Shown here piece after piece: positions 6,494-10,702 of a stretch of 10,702 bases of DNA. The first letter of the stretch is position 1; each line of letters opens with the position of its first letter. The translations under genes were made by a program, and so were the position numbers. The DNA is from Abditibacteriota bacterium (GTDB taxonomy: Bacteria; Armatimonadota; UBA5829): the NCBI GenBank assembly GCA_017958015.1, contig JAGDDM010000253.1, forward strand, positions 1 through 10,702. The letters run 5' to 3'. The notes under the pieces were generated by a model. It was given only the letters and a program-made list of their open reading frames with translations. It was not told where the DNA came from and did no database searches.

Positions 6494-7594
6494 ATGAGCG
6501 ATAAACCTATCTACGTAACCAGATCATCCATGCCCACATGGGAGGAGTTCGCGGAGGAGATTCGCGAGATTTGGGATACGCATCAACTTACCAATATGGG
6601 ACCCAAACACGAGCGGCTGGAGCGGGAGCTTGAGTCGTTTCTCGGTATGAACTGCGTCTCGCTTTTCACCAACGGCCACCTGGCTCTGGAGGCCGGCATA
6701 ACGGCTCTGGGTCTCACCGGCGAGGTCATAACCACGCCCTTCACCTTCGCTTCCACCACCCACGCCATTGTCCGCTGCGGTCTCACGCCGGTTTTCTGCG
6801 ACATCAAACCCGACGATTACACCTTGGACCCGGACAAGATTGAGGATCTTATTACCGACAAAACTTCCGCCATAATGCCCGTCCACGTCTACGGCAATAT
6901 CTGCGATTTTAAGAAGATTGAGGCAATCGCCGAGAAGCACGGCCTGAAAGTTTTCTACGACGCCGCCCACGCCTTCGCCGAAAAAGTTGAGGGCAGGAGC
7001 GTGGCGGCCCTGGGTGATATGTCCATGTTCAGCTTCCACGCCACAAAGGTTTTCAACACCGTGGAGGGCGGGGCGCTGGCATACAACGACGAAAGTCTGC
7101 GGCCCATCGTAAAAGGTCTCAAAAACTTCGGTATAACCGGTCCCGAAACCGTGCCGTATCTGGGCGGCAACGCCAAAATGGACGAGTTCCGAGCCGCCAT
7201 GGGTCTTTGCAATATGCGTCATCTGAGCGAGCACATAGCCAAACGGAAAGTCCTTACGGAAATATACAGAGAACGGCTTTCCGGTATAGAGGGTATCAAA
7301 CTCAATCCCGTTCGCGAAGACACGGAAAGCAATTACGCTTACTTCCCGGTGGTTTTCGACGGTTTCAAACTCTCACGAAACGAAGTTTTCGACGCTCTCG
7401 CCGAAAAGAACGTTTTCGCCAGAAAATATTTCTATCCTTTAACCAACACTTTTGAGTGTTATAAGGGCGTTTTCAACGCCGATAACACGCCCGTAGCCCT
7501 GCGAATAGCCGACAATGTTATGACTCTTCCGCTTTTCTCCGACTTGGAACCGGAAGATGTTCATAGAGTTTGCGATATAATCGCAAGTTTATAA
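6494..7594 (+). CDS. VioA-like DegT/DnrJ/EryC1 sugar aminotransferase
   Basis: A 366-residue PLP-dependent aminotransferase that adds an amino group to a keto nucleotide sugar, usually from glutamate. The PLP lysine is K185 in SFHATKVFNTVEGG (180-193). D156 in DAAHAFA pairs with the pyridine nitrogen, and TNGHLALEAG (59-68) forms the phosphate-binding loop. VYGNICD (132-138) and the LTNMGPKHERLE start (32-43) match VioA/FdtB-type enzymes, which make dTDP-4-amino-4,6-dideoxyglucose or dTDP-3-amino sugars. The exact sugar and position cannot be decided from sequence. With the PglD/VioB-like acyltransferase and glycosyltransferase upstream it forms an aminate, acylate and transfer set. A TAGGA ribosome site overlaps the stop of the glycosyltransferase gene, five bases before the ATG. 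Confidence 0.93.
   Translation: MSDKPIYVTRSSMPTWEEFAEEIREIWDTHQLTNMGPKHERLERELESFLGMNCVSLFTNGHLALEAGITALGLTGEVITTPFTFASTTHAIVRCGLTPVFCDIKPDDYTLDPDKIEDLITDKTSAIMPVHVYGNICDFKKIEAIAEKHGLKVFYDAAHAFAEKVEGRSVAALGDMSMFSFHATKVFNTVEGGALAYNDESLRPIVKGLKNFGITGPETVPYLGGNAKMDEFRAAMGLCNMRHLSEHIAKRKVLTEIYRERLSGIEGIKLNPVREDTESNYAYFPVVFDGFKLSRNEVFDALAEKNVFARKYFYPLTNTFECYKGVFNADNTPVALRIADNVMTLPLFSDLEPEDVHRVCDIIASL
7570..7586 (+). promoter_or_regulatory. Inverted repeat around a TATAAT box upstream of tkt
   Basis: TTGCGAT-ATA-ATCGCAA is a perfect 7-bp inverted repeat with a 3-base centre, and TATAAT (7576-7581) lies inside it. It falls in the last codons of the aminotransferase gene, about 50 bases before tkt. 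A start near 7588 would give a leader of about 44 bases. No good -35 box is seen at 16-18 bases, so it would need an activator or may be chance. A protein bound to the palindrome would block it. Confidence 0.35.
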
Positions 7595-7631
7595 ACACGT
7601 TTAAAAAACTCACACAAGGAGTATTTGTAAA

Positions 7632-9632
7632 ATGTCCAATCAGACATCCGCGAAACTCGACAGTCTCGCGATCAACGCAATCAAGTTTCTCGCCGTAGAC
7701 GCCATCAACAAGGCGAAGTCCGGTCATCCGGGCGCTCCCATGGGCATGGCGGATATGGCCTACGTGCTGTGGTCCAAGGTTATGAACTACGACCCGAAGA
7801 ACCCGGCTTGGCCCAACAGAGACAGATTTATTCTCTCCGGCGGCCACGCTTCCGGTCTGCTCTACGCTCTGCTGCACATCTCCGGTTACGGCATCACCAT
7901 GGACGACATCAAGAACTTCCGCCAGTGGGGTTCCGTCACCTCCGGCCACCCGGAATACGACGTGGCCAAGGGTATCGAGATGACCACCGGTCCTCTCGGC
8001 GCCGGTGTCGCCACCGCTGTGGGTATGGCCATGGCCGAGAAGAAGATTGCCGCCACCTTCAACAAGCCCGGTTTCGACCTGGTAAATCACAAGATTTACG
8101 TCACCTGCGGTGAAGGCGACCTTATGGAAGGCATGAGCTACGAAGCCGCCTCTCTGGCCGGTCACTTCAAGCTGGACAACCTTGTCTACCTCTTTGACTG
8201 CAACGAAATCTGCATCGAGGGCGACACCCACCTCACTCTTTCCGAGGACTTCGCCAAGCGCTTCGAGTCCGCCGGTTGGTACGTCCAGACCGTTGACGGC
8301 CACAATGTTGAGGACCTTCTGAAGGGCATCACCAACGCCAAGAATCACACCGGCCAGCCCAGCATCGTTATCTGCCGCACCACCATCGGCAACGGCTCCC
8401 CCAACATGGCGGGCAAGGCCGGCTGCCACGGCTCTCCTCTGGGCGCCGAAGAAGCCGCTCTCACCAAGAAGGAAGCGGGTTGGGAATACGACGATTTCAC
8501 CGTTCCTCAGGAAGTTTACGACCTCTTCGCCGAAGTCGCCAAGGAAGGCGCCGCCAAGAGCGCCGCTTGGGACAAACTCTTCGCCGACTATAAGGCCAAG
8601 TTCCCCGAAGAAGCCAAGCTTTGGGACTCCATGATGTCCGGCGAGGTTCCCGCGGATCTGGACGATAAGATTTTCGCCGACCTCGACCTTGAGAAGGCCA
8701 CCGCATCCAGAGCCGCTTCCGGCAACGTTATTCAGGCTATCTCCGCCAATCTGCCGTCCTTCATCGGCGGCTCCGCGGACCTCGCTCCCGCCAACAAGAC
8801 CGACGTCAAGGGCGGCGGCGACTTCGAGGCCGACAATTACCTGGGCAAGAACATCCACTTCGGTATCCGCGAACATGCCATGGGCGCCGAAGTCAACGGT
8901 ATGGCTCTCTACGGCGGACTTATTCCCTACGGCGCCACCTTCCTGGCTTTCAGCGACTATATGCGCTGCGACGTGAGACTGGCCGCCCTCATGGGAATCC
9001 GCTCCATCTTCGTGTTCTCCCACGACAGCATCTTCGTGGGTGAGGACGGACCTACCCATCAGCCCATCGAGCACACCGCTTCCCTGCGGCTTATCCCCAA
9101 CCTCACCGTGTTCCGCCCCGGCAACACCGCCGAGACCGCGTACAGCTGGCTCTACGCCCTCAATAACGCCGGCGCTCCCACCTGTATCATTCTCTCCAGA
9201 AACAACCTGGGTCAGAAGTACGGCACCCGGGAAATCGCCAAGGGCGCTCTGAAGGGCGGCTACGTGGTGAAGGACGCCGCTAAGGTTGACCTGGTGGCCA
9301 TCGCCACCGGCACCGAGCTCTGCACCACCATCGAGGCCGCCGAGGCCCTCGAAGCCAAGGGTATCGGCGTGAGAGTCGTCTCCATGCCCAGCGTTGAGGT
9401 CTTCGAGAAGCAGTCCGACGAGTATAAGGAAAGCGTTCTGCCCAAGGGCGCCAAGAAGGTCGTCTTTGAGTGCTCCGCCACCGCCGGCTGGTACAAGTTC
9501 GTGGGTTGCGACGGCGCCGTGTTCGGAATCGACCACTTCGGCGCTTCCGCTCCCGCCGGCGTCCTCGCCGAGAAATACGGCTTCGACGCCAAGGGTATTC
9601 AGGCCAAGATGGAAGAATGCCTCGCCAAGTAA
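7632..9632 (+). CDS. tkt: Transketolase
   Basis: A full-length 666-residue cytoplasmic thiamine-diphosphate enzyme that moves two-carbon ketol units between sugar phosphates in the non-oxidative pentose phosphate pathway. The ThDP (PP) domain contains SGHPGAPMG, ILSGGHASGLLY, GPLGAGVATAVG and the metal/ThDP motif GEGDLMEG...CNEI, with N191 in place. The motif has E161 where GDG is usual. The PYR domain follows, with the catalytic glutamate E414 in GIREHAMG and then VGEDGPTHQPIEH. The C-terminal domain closes the protein. Lysine codons are almost all AAG (12 of the first 13), unlike the mixed use upstream, which suggests high expression. AAGGAG lies ten bases before the ATG. The 37-base gap from the aminotransferase is the widest in the run. 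A strong hairpin begins nine bases after the stop. Confidence 0.97.
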   Translation: MSNQTSAKLDSLAINAIKFLAVDAINKAKSGHPGAPMGMADMAYVLWSKVMNYDPKNPAWPNRDRFILSGGHASGLLYALLHISGYGITMDDIKNFRQWGSVTSGHPEYDVAKGIEMTTGPLGAGVATAVGMAMAEKKIAATFNKPGFDLVNHKIYVTCGEGDLMEGMSYEAASLAGHFKLDNLVYLFDCNEICIEGDTHLTLSEDFAKRFESAGWYVQTVDGHNVEDLLKGITNAKNHTGQPSIVICRTTIGNGSPNMAGKAGCHGSPLGAEEAALTKKEAGWEYDDFTVPQEVYDLFAEVAKEGAAKSAAWDKLFADYKAKFPEEAKLWDSMMSGEVPADLDDKIFADLDLEKATASRAASGNVIQAISANLPSFIGGSADLAPANKTDVKGGGDFEADNYLGKNIHFGIREHAMGAEVNGMALYGGLIPYGATFLAFSDYMRCDVRLAALMGIRSIFVFSHDSIFVGEDGPTHQPIEHTASLRLIPNLTVFRPGNTAETAYSWLYALNNAGAPTCIILSRNNLGQKYGTREIAKGALKGGYVVKDAAKVDLVAIATGTELCTTIEAAEALEAKGIGVRVVSMPSVEVFEKQSDEYKESVLPKGAKKVVFECSATAGWYKFVGCDGAVFGIDHFGASAPAGVLAEKYGFDAKGIQAKMEECLAK

Positions 9633-9640
9633 TACCGACT

Positions 9641-9686
9641 ACACAAACATTAACGGCTCCCCTCGGGGAGCCGTTAATGTTTGTGT
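9641..9686. terminator. Bidirectional 22-bp hairpin between convergent genes
   Basis: The arms 9641-9662 and 9665-9686 are perfect reverse complements of 22 bp, leaving a two-base centre (in practice a CCTCGG-type tight loop). The stem is GC-rich at the tip and AT-rich at the base. It starts 8 bases past the tkt stop and ends 9 bases before the stop of the minus-strand gene, so it can serve both. The T-run after it is weak on the plus strand (TATACTGTTTTATT) and nearly absent on the minus strand. Confidence 0.8.
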
Positions 9687-9695
9687 TATACTGTT

Positions 9696-10403
9696 TTATT
9701 CGCTTGTGGTGTCTTCGATGGTGTAGCAATCGGTGTCTTGCTTCTCGGCCTTGTCGATTTGAAAAGCGATGATTTTGTTTAACAAATCATTGTCGAATTT
9801 CACGGATGAGTATTCGTTCCTTACTTCCTCGAACCGACCGGCTCGGCGGAGAAGATCGCATTTTATTACGTTGAACGTGTCTTTGTTGCTGTTGTGTTCA
9901 TCGGATATTAATTCCGATATAAGCGATACGGCGATATCGCGGCAATATTTCGCGTTTTCGACGTCCTGCTCATCATCGCAAGCCCACGCCGCGTGAAGAA
10001 TGGCGTTGAAAGCCGTTATGAGTTTTTCGTCCGTCGATTTTTTCTTGAAAAGTTTATCGAGAACAGACGGCTTCTTTACGGCACTTGCGGGTGCGGTACA
10101 TATTTTGTATTCCTTGTAGAATCGGGCAGCCAAATCCGATTTGAATTTTCTGCCGTCACATGATACATACTCGTCCGATTCAAGAAACTCCTTTGTAATC
10201 TCGGCGGGGTCGGACACCTCACCGGAAACGTAGCCGCAATCGGGGCATTCCTGTACCCAATAGCACATGGTACTGCGTTGCATTTCCGCCGGACGTAAAT
10301 CCAAGTCGGAACTGCCGAAACAATTCGTGCTTGCGATAACGGGAAACTCGTTTTCCGCGCCGCACATAGCGCATTTTACCGTGTCGGGAAATACTGTTGT
10401 CAT
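9696..10403 (-). CDS. Zinc-ribbon protein with helical C-terminal domain, unknown function
   Basis: A 235-residue protein without signal peptide or membrane segments, so probably cytoplasmic. The N-terminal domain has two CxxC pairs, C11/C14 (CAMC) and C53/C56 (CPDC), the layout of a split zinc ribbon; between them is the family-like stretch FGSSDLDLRPAEM and MCYWVQECPDCGYVS. It resembles DUF2225/CpXC-type proteins found in many Clostridia. A basic linker (about 110-123) leads to a predominantly helical half (125-222) with AWACDDE (139-145) and CDLLRRAGRFEEV (182-194), which looks TPR-like. No function is established. AAAGGAG seven bases before the ATG gives a clear start. It appears richer in AT codons than tkt. 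It is a single gene, divergent from nothing in the window and convergent with tkt. Confidence 0.85.
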   Translation of the reverse strand: MTTVFPDTVKCAMCGAENEFPVIASTNCFGSSDLDLRPAEMQRSTMCYWVQECPDCGYVSGEVSDPAEITKEFLESDEYVSCDGRKFKSDLAARFYKEYKICTAPASAVKKPSVLDKLFKKKSTDEKLITAFNAILHAAWACDDEQDVENAKYCRDIAVSLISELISDEHNSNKDTFNVIKCDLLRRAGRFEEVRNEYSSVKFDNDLLNKIIAFQIDKAEKQDTDCYTIEDTTSE

Positions 10404-10410
10404 AGCGTTG

Positions 10411-10432
10411 CTCCTTTTTTTATTAAATAATA
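10411..10432 (-). promoter_or_regulatory. Ribosome site and weak -10 box for the zinc-ribbon gene
   Basis: On the minus strand AAAGGAG (10411-10417) is clear. TATTAT (10427-10432) is a fair -10 box, but no good -35 is found 16-18 bases further upstream and the implied leader is very short. The ribosome site is well supported; the promoter is only a suggestion. Confidence 0.35.
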
Positions 10433-10470
10433 CCGCGGTTACGCCTTGATAGTTCCCGATATTTCACATC

Positions 10471-10508
10471 AAAAAAATATCTCCCCGAGCATCGCTGTTC
10501 GGGGAGAT
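10471..10508 (-). terminator. Rho-independent terminator of the gene at the right edge
   Basis: Read on the minus strand, ATCTCCCCGA pairs perfectly with TCGGGGAGAT (10499-10508 with 10479-10488), and the stem is followed by A then seven T (the plus-strand A run 10471-10477). The loop can fold further to a GCGA tetraloop. It begins 14 bases after the stop at 10523, as expected for that gene. Confidence 0.88.
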
Positions 10509-10522
10509 TGTTATTTTGGGTA

Positions 10523-10702
10523 TTATTCGATTTCGATACCCTGAATTACGGCGTCGTTGGCACCTTTGGCAACGAGTTTGATAACTATGTTGCCGTCTTT
10601 ATCGGGGACGATGTCGTCGAAGCGTAGGTCGGCGTTGAAGTGGTCTTCTTCCGCCCACTGGCCCATATCCCAATCCTTTGCAACGAGTTTGCCGTTGATG
10701 GA
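10523..10702 (-). CDS. C-terminal end of a probable malectin-like carbohydrate-binding protein
   Basis: Fifty-nine codons and a TAA stop are visible; the rest lies beyond the right edge. The frame is open to the border and is followed by a clear terminator, so a real gene end is likely. The sequence contains LRFDDIVPDKDGNIVIKLVAKG and ends DAVIQGIEIE. A D-x-DGxIxIxL strand followed by a short turn and an AIxGIEIE final strand is the usual finish of malectin and related galactose-binding-like beta-sandwich domains, often attached to secreted glycoside hydrolases or surface proteins. This assignment rests on one short stretch and is tentative. A role in carbohydrate binding would match the beta-helix array at the other end. 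Confidence 0.6.
   Translation of the reverse strand, partial: SINGKLVAKDWDMGQWAEEDHFNADLRFDDIVPDKDGNIVIKLVAKGANDAVIQGIEIE

Noticed and set aside
7518..9536. A 672-codon minus-strand open frame covering nearly all of transketolase
   Set aside because: This is a mirror of the strong codon bias of tkt. Its Gly/Val/Ala/His-rich translation is typical of such shadows and it has no ribosome site.
10404..10470. Possible regulatory RNA or small gene between the zinc-ribbon gene and the terminator
   Set aside because: No open frame with a ribosome site and no stable structure beyond the terminator hairpin could be seen in this short stretch.
1..10702. Defence system, CRISPR array, prophage or transposon
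   Set aside because: No spaced repeats of CRISPR type, no nuclease, transposase or integrase genes, and no terminal inverted repeats. MazG-like here is a housekeeping-type hydrolase beside thyX, not a MazEF-type toxin-antitoxin context.

Overview
The window is bacterial DNA of moderately high GC, with short intergenic gaps and strong AGGAG-type ribosome binding sites. The gene content (secreted beta-helix carbohydrate-active-like proteins, ThyX instead of ThyA, a surface amino-sugar cassette, a malectin-like fragment) suits an anaerobic, polysaccharide-using, gut or rumen type bacterium. The phylum cannot be fixed from sequence alone. Several proteins look most like Clostridia-type sequences, but other gut phyla remain possible.

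Layout. (1) Positions 1-2433, minus strand: a tandem array of at least three paralogous secreted pectate-lyase-3-like beta-helix proteins. The last copy runs off the left edge. (2) Positions 2434-2572: an AT-rich divergent promoter region with one sigma70-like promoter per strand. (3) Positions 2573-9632, plus strand: a tightly packed run of eight genes. These are a MazG-like nucleotide pyrophosphohydrolase, ThyX, an NfeD-like membrane protein, an SPFH/stomatin protein, a PglD/NeuD-like sugar O/N-acyltransferase, a family 2 glycosyltransferase, a VioA-like sugar aminotransferase and transketolase. Gaps run from a 4-base overlap to 37 bases. A 22-bp perfect hairpin follows transketolase. (4) Positions 9696-10403, minus strand: a zinc-ribbon protein of unknown function, converging on transketolase and sharing the hairpin. 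(5) Positions 10471-10702, minus strand: a rho-independent terminator and the C-terminal end of a gene whose tail resembles a malectin-like carbohydrate-binding domain.

How the genes fit together. MazG-like and ThyX overlap by ATGA and both act on nucleotides. NfeD and SPFH are a known membrane-microdomain pair. The aminotransferase, acyltransferase and glycosyltransferase form a plausible route to an N-acylated amino sugar placed on a surface glycan, although no nucleotide-sugar 4,6-dehydratase is in the window. Transketolase may be read both from the upstream operon and from a candidate promoter inside the end of the aminotransferase gene, where a 7-bp inverted repeat brackets a TATAAT box. 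I see no CRISPR array, transposase, phage gene, tRNA or rRNA, and no clear candidate for a wholly new system. The most unusual items are the secreted paralog array and the palindrome-covered TATAAT before transketolase.
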